A DNA stretch of 64,000 bases, taken from assembly GCA_945872815.1 (NCBI GenBank), contig CAMCAY010000001.1, forward strand, positions 1-64,000, given 5' to 3'. The notes below the pieces were generated by a model. It ran no database searches and was not told where the DNA came from. It saw only the letters and a list, made by a program, of their open reading frames with translations. The translations under genes were made by a program, and so were the position numbers. Positions 13,401 through 20,575 of the stretch are shown here, one piece after another (the stretch's first letter is position 1; each line of letters starts with the position of its first letter). Origin of the DNA: Chitinophaga pinensis (GTDB lineage Bacteria; Bacteroidota; Bacteroidia; Chitinophagales; Chitinophagaceae).

Positions 13401-13957
13401 CCTGTGATTGTTGGAGTAGTTGGTAAAGATGCCGTTCCTGTAATGTCTATAGATAATACTCTTGCACCAACCGAGGAAGTTGCATTAGGAGCCGTAACCC
13501 TTATTTGTGCTGATGAATATGTGTATGGTAAACTTACACTTTGAGTTCCAAGAGATCCAGTAGTAAGCAAGTTGCCTACTTGTGACCAAGTTGATCCATC
13601 GTAAATCTCAATTTTTATTTTATCCGAATTATTAGAAATCGTACCAAATGACTGTAAGCTTAATGCAACATTAATATTTGTGTACTGAGAAAAGTTCATT
13701 GATGGTGAGGTCATACTATTGAACCCTGAAAGCAATTTCCAATAATCTGTGGCGGCATTATTTATCGTAGCAGTTATTGTCCAATTTGTGGCTCCTGATG
13801 GCGTATTCCTTGCTGTAAAGTAGAGTTTGGGTATAACGTTAACTTGCCCATAACTTTGATTTAAACCAAAAGTTAAAGCCATCAAACAAAAAATGCTCAA
13901 TAGTTTTTTAGAAGCAAAGGACTTAATACTTGCGTAAATACTCGATTTCATGTGCAT
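4475..13957 (-). CDS. 3160-residue multidomain surface protein with dockerin-like C-terminus
   Basis: Very large secreted protein; function not established. Seen: a signal peptide (residues 1 to about 38, ending SYGQ); a beta-sandwich-like N-terminal domain; at least two YDG/MBG-type domains (motifs NYDGNTDVTVSG and VYDGTTSVTISG); an Fn3 domain near residues 380-470; a jelly-roll-like segment starting YSQNFDGMG; at least three copies of an Fn3-like module with ERGTVYKT and RYYFxGYA motifs; further beta-sandwich and Fn3-like modules; a beta-helix-like stretch near 2480-2800; and a C-terminal pair of Asp-rich loops (DQDATIDINDM and DCNGDGASDALDM) that resemble dockerin/EF-hand calcium loops. 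No T9SS type A tail is visible, which is unusual beside the neighbouring T9SS protein. The start ATG is chosen because the signal peptide follows directly; the ATG two codons later is equally possible. Likely a surface or matrix adhesin (inference). Confidence 0.85.
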   Translation of the reverse strand: MHMKSSIYASIKSFASKKLLSIFCLMALTFGLNQSYGQVNVIPKLYFTARNTPSGATNWTITATINNAATDYWKLLSGFNSMTSPSMNFSQYTNINVALSLQSFGTISNNSDKIKIEIYDGSTWSQVGNLLTTGSLGTQSVSLPYTYSSAQIRVTAPNATSSVGARVLSIDITGTASLPTTPTITGSATATAFTTTYGTASAAQAFSVSGAALTANMIATAPTGFEVSRDGTNYQDTVIFAQSGGSTSGSLRVRLKATATVGGSYNAQNIVLSSTGATSVNIVTAASGNSLSTKTLTVTGLSAANKNYDGNTDVTVSGTPAYSGLVNSESFTVNGTVSWAFADANVGNDKTLTRTGSYNAPSSNYTVTQPSLTASILAIVPTAPTITSITAGNGILSVAFTAPSSNGGASITNYEYSTNGGQNFTACSPAVTGSPLTISGLTNGTSYDIQIRAVNSVGQGAASATSTATPSAPSSPTIYASGSQSALSTTYGTVSSANSFTVSGVALTEGMLITPPAGFEVSQTSGTTGFATTQTVAPVDGAVSSTTIYIRLAATTSAGIYSGDITISSAGATSATIATVSSTVNTKGLTINGLNASDKVYDGTTSVTISGTPAYVGLVNGESFTVNGTASWSFATASVGTNKPLTLNGTYSAPSANYTVTQPSLTASITKATLTVSNATGVSKAYDGGTNATFTSTLNGVYGTDSVILNATGSFTSPDAGTAITITPTATISGSAAGNYELVQPTGLSADIIKANQTITFANLPNKYNNEAAFNLSATTNSGLTISYFSSNTSVATVSGNTVTIVGPGTTNITASQSGNQNYNAATDVVRSLTINGVLPNITMMSTSYSQNFDGMGNTAGATIPSDIKIGTDWSTGTTVTAVAAGTSGTGTVATSGGTYNFANGVTATSTDRAIGFINTSGFTSPKSIILKINNNTGSTISKLDIAFDYEKYRSGSRAFDWTFFHGSTSSPSTAATDGNQSYSADANNTTVYNPPTTINKNFSITGLSIPNGSSYYLMWTFTGVGGSSNGQGIGIDNVNITAKSIPTISNPTVTNITNISAVLGAEVIGLGTAGNITERGTVYKTATGVAATDSALAEGGTSLGVFTHSRNLSPQTRYYFKGYAINADGTALSSESSFYTLANPPIAQPASITATPFSSSQINLTWPNATFPTTGATNRKYILLMAKSPNLPTFTASNGTAVSVGDSTTIVDQYIAYDSTLQTISVSATGLELATSYNFLLIPYCYGSNVATNNYLTANALTATGTTSSVFPPTLSSTTVTNITNNSATLGATIVTDGGADIIEQGTVYSTSYPVSISNNKLELGQNGLGSFTQNRTNLKPETKYYFAGYAVNAGGAIALSTDSSFYTYSNPPVAVSSSLTAAPVSGSSIKLNWTPASFPDSGATSKRYLLLRAVYPNVPVLTSSNGQTIAVDTNTTTIVTSSLTDADSTYTNTGLSSATRYNYILIPFTWNGSSGLTRNLLTTGVPTADATTLAPTPTFQPSGLVFSSTTCNGMTLTWKKPTTITVNGYIVLQSSGVTVPNIDPVPGIQYFAGNTIGNAIVAYIGADTSFNAGSLTDLTNYNFKIYAYNGSGDGNISYRTLSPLSGSNSTIISSTPLASAATGISLNGFTANWNSASCATNGYQLDVSAFTNFYDTSVAATSVASEGFENSLSLFTSAGTGSIYLSGNSNHISKPFYTEGTYGFGVNNGVDTIMTSFLNTSNYGAPELSFNLAAFSYPTTTNGLDAPDFVRVDISPDGGSNWFNTLTITGNGNAYWGFDAPSIASTAYDGDNITAQFQPSAGNNLTTGYGTVKISNLPTVNNLKVRIIFNDGANELWVIDKFTLKGRQPSLIGTYNVSAPSGTSQAVSGLTNNTNYYYRVRSAGNNSTSLNSNTISVRTLDGFATLSNPTASNITNTSAVIGATITSAGAANGITERGTVYKTSTGVLLTDNNLAEGDTSVGTFSHERNGLSAQTRYYFAGYAVNSYGTGKSTESSFITLSNPPSSAIGSLSASYYSGDQISLSWTPASFPATGATSKGYVVVRAEYPNTPVLVNTNGQQPSAGTNSTIVNASVSATDTAILAGGLNGNTRYNFVLIPFTWNGTDPATYNYYTADAPMADATTLPPVTAEVATNFNATSITCNGMTIAWTAGNNADGSLVLQTSGNTTFNQTPAPGTAYIAGEMLGNAKVVYAGSSNSISISGLTDTTRYNYKVYSYNSTTFGPSYLTSMTLNGTANTNAVAPSVALSATNITSSQFTANWNGVNCANSYELNVSYLILNSGLAAWTFPVSGSTTTTDTSSSLTNSLNLNKNLSLFSSTNTSSLFSSASGASSQAAIFSGSGTSVWNVGRYWQVLVNTTGYTQLKISSAQYSSASGPKDFKMQYKLGSLGDWTNVTGADSIKVATNWTSGLVSNLSLPVACENKDSVYIRWIQTTMVSASGGVVASGGASRIDNIYINGRTTRSVVQNTPIVYNGTSATVTGLAPTTTYYYSVKSTSNNSASVSNTIQLITLIDHTIADYRTKSIGNMSDSSIWEYRVDSVNYLPAPAAPTSNNNILIRSNDSVYVDTDFTVGAGKSLIDSGKIETNTRVISGSGTFTLAPGGTLFTGHQYGINNGSIITTTKNFSDSANYVFNGTIPQVSTTLIPAILKGSLIISNPEGVNLSSSRTINTPGSLVVTENGKLSFGDGSYSTSVSGTGNFVVKSGATLVITSSNGISTPGVDTTGCIRLTGNRTFENGVSYNFTKNQASFKTKIGTSFGTEITGSIKKLTINNPYGVQLGNSNVSVSDSLILVSGHLTTGDYKVSMMSGSGISRTSSAWVIGNLEKQVSTGATVVNYELGADSINYSPITLTFGNVTNAGTVTANAKSGAHPNIGTSALNSIRGLNFFTSLTSNGVVYDHYSIKVQYSNPYNLLGGATPTTLICGKYNSGWTYPTVGVLDSTSSEALNITSFGDISFAEFGTISLRTKLFLEGFYLGSGAMSTPLYELGNNADVTASDSITMSLWSASNLSNAVADFTGTGILHNNGFVSVNVPRFTFGNSYYVSVKHRNSIETWSSNPVLISDLTTYDFTTGLDKAYGDGINAPMKNMGGGVYALYSGNVDQDATIDINDMSNTENDAFNFAFGYNATDCNGDGASDALDMQLIENNAMLQIYTARP

Positions 13958-14456
13958 GATTTTAGTTTATTATTTTTGTCACATGGTATACCAAAAGGTT
14001 TATCATGTATATTTATTTTGAAGTTATGGCCTTAATAATCCTCTGTGTTTAATTAAGAGAAGGTTTATTTAGGGCTTTGTTTATTTAATTATTTTATAAA
14101 AAAAATTCAATAATTCTAACTGTCATTTTTTAAAAGCACACTACATTTTCCGCAAATGAAACAAAAGTATTTAGGGTAAGGATTTTAAATTACAATCTAA
14201 ATGTAAAAGTATTTTTTTACAGAAAAAATATTTTTTTGTTTTTTTTTAACAATTACTAATACATGTAACAATATCGCAATTCAATATATTCCTTTAATGA
14301 ATGCAAAAATAGAAAAACAAAATCAGTTGTTTGCTAATTTATGTATTACCTAAAGGTTAACAATTAAAAAATTGCCCAATGATAAAAAGGATTGCATTTG
14401 CGGTTTTTGCAAACACATTAAAATTAGAATGCTTGTGGAGCATAAAATAACTAAAA
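13958..14456. other. AT-rich intergenic region, no gene seen
   Basis: 499 bp between the MFS transporter (whose 3' end is at 14457) and the start of the 3160-residue protein. It has very AT-rich runs, including long T tracts near 14210-14250. It must hold the promoter of the giant protein and the end of the sugar-acid transcript. I could not pick a convincing -33/-7 pair or a GC-rich terminator stem. Confidence 0.6.
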
Positions 14457-15803
14457 TTACATTGCTATTTTTTTGTGTCGAGGAACCAAGGACTTCATAA
14501 TCATCCATCCTATTAAATATGCGAAAGCGCATATAATAAACATGATTAAATATGCTTTTTGAGGATTATCTTTATATAAATCTGTTAATTTGCCGGCAAG
14601 AAGTTGAACAAGAACGCCTCCTAATCCGCCTGCCATTGCTCCGATACCTGTTACTGAACCCACGGCTTTTTTGGGGAACATATCTGAAACTGTTGTGAAC
14701 AAATTTGCAGACCATGCCTGATGTGCTGCAGCTGCAACTGAAATTATCGCTACTGCATAGTACATTGCGGAATCTTTGAATATTTCCGTATTTCCAAAAT
14801 AAGGTAATGACAACACGATTAATGGAATAAATGCTATGATTAACATTGCTGTCATTCTTGCTTTGTATACTTCCATTCCTCTATTTATTAAGTATAAGGG
14901 AAGACTTCCGCCAAAAACACTACCAAAAATTGCAACCCCGTATACTATAAAGCAAGGCCATCTTACTTCTAGGGTTGTCATATGGAAGAGCTTCTTTAGA
15001 AAATCGGGTAGCCAAAATAGATAAAACCACCAAACGCCGTCCGTCATAAATTTGCCAAAGAAAAATGCCCAAGTTTGTTTGAAACTGAATAGCTTGTTCC
15101 AAGATGTTTTCGTACCGGCAGTATTATCTACAATTGCATCATCCTTATCGTCAATATGGATATAATCAAACTCTTCTTTGGTTAGTTTTTTGTGTTTTGC
15201 GGGAGTTTCATACGCAACAAACCAAAATATTAACCAAATAAATCCAACAACACCTGTTATGATAAAGGACATTTTCCAACCCAAATCTGTTCCGAAATAT
15301 GTCATACACCAAGGAACAAACAAAGCTGCAATCATTGCTCCTATATTTGATCCGCTATTAAATATTCCTGTTGCCAATGCTCTTTCTTTTTTGGGAAACC
15401 ACTCAGCTATTGTTTTGATAGATGCGGGGAAATTTCCCGCTTCTCCCAATCCAAAAAAACTTCTCATTATCACATGAAGAGTTACGGCACCGCCTACAAA
15501 TGCATTAGCTATGCCAAAAACTGACCAAATAATTAATGAAAACGCCAAACCAAGTTTTGTGCCGATTTTGTCTATTATCCATCCTGCTAATATTGTCATT
15601 CCAGCATAGAATGCAGTGAAGAAAGATGTTACATATGCAAACTCAGTGTTGGTCCAACCAAACCCGCCTTTTTCAATATCGGTACAAAAAAAATCTTTTA
15701 GATATGCAATGACCTGCCGATCCATGTAATTAATAGTCGTGGAAAATAACAATAGAGCGCAAATCACCCATCTATAAGTACCTATTTTTTTTGCTGTATT
15801 CAT
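14457..15803 (-). CDS. exuT: MFS sugar-acid transporter (hexuronate/ACS type)
   Basis: Inner-membrane major facilitator of 448 residues with about 12 hydrophobic helices, the usual length for the anion:cation symporter family. N-terminal TTINYMDRQVIAYL is the typical first-helix signature of ExuT-like hexuronate carriers. The family loop motif is recognisable in GWIIDKIGTKLG, and GLGEAGNFPA follows in helix 4 as in hexuronate and galactonate carriers. The family imports glucuronate, galacturonate or related sugar acids with protons. It starts 3 bp after the stop of the KDPG aldolase gene, so the two are almost certainly co-transcribed. Their joint presence supports a sugar-acid route ending in KDPG cleavage. 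Exact substrate unknown; the symbol is by family resemblance. Confidence 0.88.
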   Translation of the reverse strand: MNTAKKIGTYRWVICALLLFSTTINYMDRQVIAYLKDFFCTDIEKGGFGWTNTEFAYVTSFFTAFYAGMTILAGWIIDKIGTKLGLAFSLIIWSVFGIANAFVGGAVTLHVIMRSFFGLGEAGNFPASIKTIAEWFPKKERALATGIFNSGSNIGAMIAALFVPWCMTYFGTDLGWKMSFIITGVVGFIWLIFWFVAYETPAKHKKLTKEEFDYIHIDDKDDAIVDNTAGTKTSWNKLFSFKQTWAFFFGKFMTDGVWWFYLFWLPDFLKKLFHMTTLEVRWPCFIVYGVAIFGSVFGGSLPLYLINRGMEVYKARMTAMLIIAFIPLIVLSLPYFGNTEIFKDSAMYYAVAIISVAAAAHQAWSANLFTTVSDMFPKKAVGSVTGIGAMAGGLGGVLVQLLAGKLTDLYKDNPQKAYLIMFIICAFAYLIGWMIMKSLVPRHKKIAM

Positions 15804-15806
15804 AAC

Positions 15807-16415
15807 CTATTTTTTTATTGATTGAATTAAAGATAATACTTGTTTGGTTGATTCTTCAATTGTTATGTAATCTCTTGCTTCCATCAATTTTTTACTAATA
15901 AGTTTACTGCCCATTCCCACCGCGCAAACACCGGCTTTAAACCAAGTTTCAATATTTTCTTTGGTTGTATCTACGCCTCCTGTTGGCATAAACAATAGTT
16001 TAGGGAAAATCTCTTTGATACTACTTAAAAAATCAGGTCCAAGCATATTTCCAGGAAATAGTTTGATAAAAGTAACACCATTGTTTTCAGCAGCAATTAT
16101 TTCAGTCGGAGTCATACAACCTGGGGCATAAAGCATGCCTATGCTGTTTGCTTTGTCTGCAACTTTCTTAACAAAGCCCGGGCTTACCATAAAATCAGCT
16201 CCAACACTAATATAATCCTCTGCCTGTTGCAAATTCTTAATGGTGCCAACTCCTAAAAGCATTTCACTCATTTCAGCATTTCTTATTTCAACCAACTTTT
16301 TAAAATTATTTAATGCGGCTTCCCCTCTGTTGGTATATTCGACAGCCTTTATTCCTGCATTGTACATTGCTCTCAGAATTTCAATACTTACAGTTTCATC
16401 CGCATTAAAATACAA
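15807..16415 (-). CDS. eda: KDPG/KHG aldolase with an in-frame stop near its 5' end
   Basis: Class I aldolase that cleaves 2-keto-3-deoxy-6-phosphogluconate to pyruvate and glyceraldehyde 3-phosphate. Seen: the EYTNRGEAAL, LGVGTIKN, APGCMTPTE, FIKLFPGN (Schiff-base Lys) and FMPTGGVDTT motifs, covering nearly the whole family fold. The coordinates begin at a TTG at 16415. The natural-looking start is ATG at 16461-16463, but its frame reads ATG AAA TAA AAA before continuing as the family N-terminus (AIDTILQQGILP). The TAA (minus strand 16457-16455) is one C-to-T change from CAA. As written, translation must start at a weak codon (ATA, ATT or the TTG) or the gene is inactive. Beyond that codon the frame is intact. 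It sits between yhcH and the transporter. Confidence 0.8.
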   Translation of the reverse strand: MYFNADETVSIEILRAMYNAGIKAVEYTNRGEAALNNFKKLVEIRNAEMSEMLLGVGTIKNLQQAEDYISVGADFMVSPGFVKKVADKANSIGMLYAPGCMTPTEIIAAENNGVTFIKLFPGNMLGPDFLSSIKEIFPKLLFMPTGGVDTTKENIETWFKAGVCAVGMGSKLISKKLMEARDYITIEESTKQVLSLIQSIKK

Positions 16416-16523
16416 AGGAAGTATCCCTTGTTGTAAAATTGTATCTATTGCTTTTTATTTCATTGAATAATTAGTTATTGATAAAATTATTTTTAAACCT
16501 CCGATTAATTTTTATAAGAGTAC

Positions 16524-16973
16524 TTAAACTTTTACTTTGATAACAAGTTTATTAATATCCCCTTCCCCAATCATAGGGGCATGAACATCTTCAGGAAAAA
16601 AGATTGCAAATTGTCCATCTGTTAATTGAAAAAACATGTCAGGCGAATCATTAAAAAATTGAACATCTTTATCGACGTTATATTCTCCATTGGCTTGAGT
16701 ACATTTTTCTCTTGGTTTCCAGCCAATAGTTTCAATACCTTTAACACATAACTGAATGTCTATGTGAAGATTATGGCATTCAAATTTAGAAAGACTTGCT
16801 TCTTTTGATTTTCCAGGAGCTATACTATAGATAGCTTTAAGGCCTTCAGCAATATCATATTTTCCGGGCTGGGTGTCATTTAAATTAAACTGGTTGATAT
16901 GTTCAAAAGCTTTTTCAAAAAATGAATGAATCCCAAAATATTTATGAGCGTTTTTTATTGTATCAATAATCAT
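16524..16973 (-). CDS. YhcH/YjgK/YiaL family protein (DUF386)
   Basis: Small cytosolic cupin-like protein of 149 residues, the usual length for the family that includes EbgC, YhcH and YiaL. Seen: GKYDIAEGLKAI near the N-terminus, SLSKFECHNLHIDIQLCVKG in the middle, and FFPEDVHAP with a likely metal-binding His near the C-terminus. Family members are linked to the anomer or keto-acid handling of sialic and other sugar acids, but their reactions are poorly settled. It is the first gene of the set with KDPG aldolase and the MFS transporter (about 60 bp spacing to the aldolase ATG), which suggests a role in sugar-acid catabolism. The start is the only ATG that gives the full-length family N-terminus. 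Confidence 0.85.
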   Translation of the reverse strand: MIIDTIKNAHKYFGIHSFFEKAFEHINQFNLNDTQPGKYDIAEGLKAIYSIAPGKSKEASLSKFECHNLHIDIQLCVKGIETIGWKPREKCTQANGEYNVDKDVQFFNDSPDMFFQLTDGQFAIFFPEDVHAPMIGEGDINKLVIKVKV

Positions 16974-17185
16974 GTAATTAAATTAATATTTTTTATAATG
17001 GATTTTCATTAACATCACTTTTTGCATTTAAAAAAATTGCTGTGGCAACAAAAATATTCCTATTTGTGTGATAAAATGATGGTTTTCTTGGACTATAAAA
17101 TTTCAAAGAAAAAAGGGGCTTTTTTTTAAAATTTAACGAAAATTCTCCGCTTATAAATTTAAAAAGTAGATATTTTCAAATTTGA

Positions 17186-18310
17186 TTAGCTATTAGTTGC
17201 GGTGGTTTCGATTGCTTTGATATAAGCGTCAATGACAATTTTCTTGTCGAACTCTCTTTTAACTTTCTCTCTGGCGTTCTTACCCATTTCAACAATATTA
17301 TCTTCTGACAACAAAAACATTTTTTTCATCTTTACATACAGATCGTAAGAATCTGAAACATTACATAAAAAACCAGTAACGCCTTCTTCAACAATTTCCT
17401 TGCAACCAGTTGTATTGGTGGTAATACAAGGTCTTTCCATAGAAGATGCTTCCAACAAAACATTGCTGGTGCCTTCCCTGTAAGATGGCAATACAATACA
17501 AGTCGCGGAAGCTATATGTTCTCTAACATCCAACACTTCGCCATAATAATTAATAACAGCTTCGTCTATCCATGACCGTAACTGAGGTTCCGTAATAGTA
17601 TTTTCTTTCAAATTCTGTTGCCATAAAGGGCCAATCACACGAAACTCTATATCAGGATACTCTTTCTTAATTAGGCGGGCGGCTTCAATATATTCAACAA
17701 TGCCTTTGTCTTTCAAAAGTCTTCCAATAAATAAAAAAATGAACTTGTCTTTAGGTCTGATATTATTGTCAGGAAAAAAATGGTCGTGATCTACTCCAGA
17801 GCCAGGTATCAAAGAAGATACATTCTCCACAACAAAATTGTTTTTAAGAAACAATTCTCTGTCGTCCTTATTTTGAAAAAATATCTTCGCCGTTTTTTTT
17901 AGTGATATTTTGTAAAGCAATCTTGCAAACTTATAGGCAGGTTTTTTACTTTCAAATAGAGGGCCTACGCCCGTAATGTTTGTAATGGTTGGTATACCAA
18001 GTTGCCTAGTCATCAGATTGCCCCAAATTGCGGGTCTTATTGTGAATGTCAAACAAACATCGGCTTTGCATTTTTTGATGGCCTTTCTGATATTAAACAT
18101 ATATCGGAAAATATCAAACGGGTTTTGTGTTCCACTCTTAACATCAATCACATTAAACCCATCGTCCTTTGCTTTTTGTAATTGTAGTTCTGTTCCCGTA
18201 GTTAGAATTGTTACGTTAAATCCCTTGTCAATTAATACACGCGTTAATTTACTTCTAACTGTAAGAGTAGAAATGATATTGTTCTCTAAAATAACGATGT
18301 TTTTAACCAT
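17186..18310 (-). CDS. GT4 family glycosyltransferase
   Basis: Predicted GT-B fold glycosyltransferase of 374 residues. Seen: an N-terminal Rossmann half from residue 1 (VKNIVILENN), the acceptor-side region with TNITGVGPLFE, the donor-domain start FLFIGRLLKDKGIVEYIEA (about residues 190-210), and the EGTSNVLLEASSM motif that matches the family's E-x7-E donor-sugar site. It resembles enzymes that add HexNAc or hexose to lipid-linked intermediates in capsule and O-antigen synthesis (family knowledge); donor and acceptor are not deducible. It lies 55 bp downstream of an asparagine synthase gene on the same strand, a pairing repeated in the glycan cluster at 58-61 kb. Confidence 0.88.
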   Translation of the reverse strand: MVKNIVILENNIISTLTVRSKLTRVLIDKGFNVTILTTGTELQLQKAKDDGFNVIDVKSGTQNPFDIFRYMFNIRKAIKKCKADVCLTFTIRPAIWGNLMTRQLGIPTITNITGVGPLFESKKPAYKFARLLYKISLKKTAKIFFQNKDDRELFLKNNFVVENVSSLIPGSGVDHDHFFPDNNIRPKDKFIFLFIGRLLKDKGIVEYIEAARLIKKEYPDIEFRVIGPLWQQNLKENTITEPQLRSWIDEAVINYYGEVLDVREHIASATCIVLPSYREGTSNVLLEASSMERPCITTNTTGCKEIVEEGVTGFLCNVSDSYDLYVKMKKMFLLSEDNIVEMGKNAREKVKREFDKKIVIDAYIKAIETTATNS

Positions 18311-18365
18311 TGGGTATTTAAAAACTATTTAGACTTCATTTATAAAAAATCAAACTCATTTTGCA

Positions 18366-20207
18366 TCAAGTAAGGTAAACTTTTTTATACCAAACCTCCA
18401 TGCAAAAGATTGTCCAAAGCATCTTTGCCCTTTTTTCTGCCGGCATTTTTATTTTTTTTTGCAATAACCTGTTTATAAACTCAGGTTTAATAATAGTTTT
18501 ACCAAATGCATCAGACGCTCCTACATAATCATATACCAAGTCCTTCAGCTCATTATTAACCCAATTTTTCAAAGGAACTTCAAACCCTCTTTTGGGCTGA
18601 TGTATGATTTCCTTTGGTAAATATTTTTTTGCAAGATTACGCAAAATATATTTAGTACTGCCACCATGTATTTTATACTCATCATGTATTGATGGAATAT
18701 ACTCCAACAACTCTTTGGATAAAAAAGGGCTGCGGGCCTCCAATGAATTGTGCATGGTGGCAATATCCATTTTAACCAATACGTCATTAAATAAAAAAAT
18801 ATCAAAGTCCAGGTTCATTATTTTTCCTAGCCCTGATAATGAACTGTTGTTTATTTTATTAAAATCTTCTGTAACTTCTTTTAAATAAAATTTATTTTCT
18901 GACAGAAAGTTGTTTTCATACTCTTCAAAAATATCCATCCCTGCACTTAAATAGGACTCTATGCCTGATTTTTTTGCTAAGGACAAAAACCGATACATTT
19001 GGTTGTAAGCAGTTTTTTTGTCGTTTGGTGCTGGCAGCATTGATTGAAACATGTTTGCAAAAAATTGCAATGATTTATTTTTTTTAAAAAAATCATGCTT
19101 TGCAAAAGGTATATACCTCCGATATCCCCCAAACAACTCATCTGCACCATCACCGGTTAGCACTACTGTTATATTTTTTTTCGCTTCTCTGCTAACATAA
19201 AATGATGGGATTGCAGAGCTGTCAAAAAAAGGTTCTCCATAATTACAAATTATTTGCTCTGTATCATCTCTGAGATTCTTATATGAAATGTTGATTTCAG
19301 TATGTTGGGTATTGTATTTATTTGCAACAAGTTTTGCCAAAGGTGCTTCATTATATTCTCCTTCGAATGAAACCGTTACAGTTCTCAATTTTTCAACATA
19401 ATTGCTGGCAATAGCCGTAATTAAACCGCTGTCTATTCCCCCGCTTAAAAAAGTGCCAACTTCAAGATCGCTTGACTCAATTCTTCTTTTGACAGATGTG
19501 TGAAGCAATTCTTCTGTTTTAATGAGGGCTTCTTCAAAACTATCTTTGTTTTCATGCAAAAAAGAATCGTGAATATTCCACCATTTTTTTTCTGTGGTCT
19601 CTAAATTATTACAATCAATATAAAGTAAACTTCCAGCAGTCAATTCATTTACATTAAAATAAGGTGTGGCTTTTTTATAAAAAGAACCAAAACGCAAATA
19701 ATGATAAAAATGGTTGATATTCAACTTCAATGGCAATAATTGTTTCAAACAATTCAATTCACTTGCAAAAACAATTTTTTCTTCATCTTTGAAAAAATAC
19801 AATGGTTTTTTTCCTGCGCGATCTCTTGCTAAAAATAATTTCTTTTCGTCTGCATCATAAATTGCAAAAGCAAACATACCATCTAAATATTGAAGGCAAT
19901 TTTCTCCTATTTTTTGAAACAACAACAAAAGAGTTTCTGTATCTGAATTGGTGGCAGCGGTCAGATTAAATTGCTTTCTTAGATCCCGATGATTGTAAAT
20001 CTCTCCGTTAAAAACCAAAGTATACCTGTTATGCAGGGTCATGGGCTGTTTTCCTCCCCCCATATCGAGAATAGATAATCTCAAGTGATACAAATCAACA
20101 TTGGAAAACCGAAAGCCGTTTTGTTCATCGGGGCCGCGATGCAACATTGCATTATTTATTGTGTCATAAGACAGACTGTAATTAATGGAGCCGGCTATAC
20201 CGCACAT
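18366..20207 (-). CDS. asnB: Asparagine synthase (glutamine-hydrolysing)
   Basis: Two-domain amidotransferase of 613 residues, normal AsnB length. Seen: the nucleophile Cys2 (MCGIAGSINY), the class II glutaminase domain with MLHRGPDEQ, LVFNGEIYNHRDL and LARDRAGKKPLY, then the synthetase domain with the pyrophosphate loop FLSGGIDSG (about residue 255) and GDGADELFGGYRRY. Family reaction: aspartate, glutamine and ATP give asparagine; relatives in polysaccharide clusters may amidate sugar acids. It is followed closely by a GT4 gene, so a glycan-modifying role is possible. A TAACTTTG box (minus strand 20235-20228) lies 20 nt before the start codon and could be a -7 element, without a clear -33 partner. 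A second homologue is at 59139-60989. Confidence 0.92.
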   Translation of the reverse strand: MCGIAGSINYSLSYDTINNAMLHRGPDEQNGFRFSNVDLYHLRLSILDMGGGKQPMTLHNRYTLVFNGEIYNHRDLRKQFNLTAATNSDTETLLLLFQKIGENCLQYLDGMFAFAIYDADEKKLFLARDRAGKKPLYFFKDEEKIVFASELNCLKQLLPLKLNINHFYHYLRFGSFYKKATPYFNVNELTAGSLLYIDCNNLETTEKKWWNIHDSFLHENKDSFEEALIKTEELLHTSVKRRIESSDLEVGTFLSGGIDSGLITAIASNYVEKLRTVTVSFEGEYNEAPLAKLVANKYNTQHTEINISYKNLRDDTEQIICNYGEPFFDSSAIPSFYVSREAKKNITVVLTGDGADELFGGYRRYIPFAKHDFFKKNKSLQFFANMFQSMLPAPNDKKTAYNQMYRFLSLAKKSGIESYLSAGMDIFEEYENNFLSENKFYLKEVTEDFNKINNSSLSGLGKIMNLDFDIFLFNDVLVKMDIATMHNSLEARSPFLSKELLEYIPSIHDEYKIHGGSTKYILRNLAKKYLPKEIIHQPKRGFEVPLKNWVNNELKDLVYDYVGASDAFGKTIIKPEFINRLLQKKIKMPAEKRAKMLWTIFCMEVWYKKVYLT

Positions 20208-20575
20208 ATATTCAATACAATTTTTTTCAAAGTTAAAATATTTACTGCGGTATATGATATAATTTAAAACCCGGCAAATATGCCGGGTTTTAAAGAAATG
20301 TAATCATAGGAATATGTTGAGAAGTATCGCTTATTGAAAGAAAACTGAATTAAATCTGAACTTTTGGTTTAGTGAAATAAAGCTAATGGAATGTTCTTTC
20401 ACTAAATAAATAAATCGGACTTAAATTAATCAATTCATGAAGTTTAACTATGATTTTATAAGTATTGTTACTTATTTATAAATCAATCGTTTTTTTAAAA
20501 TAAGGATTGTGGCTGGCTATTCTTTTTACAATAAATTAATCAAAATTGAAGTGTGCTTTGAAACCTTTATAGGCG
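20208..20575. other. Intergenic region between response regulator and asnB
   Basis: 368 bp, AT-rich. It holds the GC-rich hairpin listed separately and a weak AT stem (ATAAGTA near 20458, TACTTAT near 20469). No open frame or RNA gene stands out. Confidence 0.6.
20266..20291 (-). terminator. Perfect GC-rich hairpin, likely terminator
   Basis: Perfect 11-bp stem AAAACCCGGCA / TGCCGGGTTTT with a 4-nt loop; a short T run ends the stem in either direction. It lies about 285 bp downstream of the response regulator stop and 59 bp upstream of asnB, so it probably ends the kinase/regulator transcript and insulates asnB. Confidence 0.7.
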
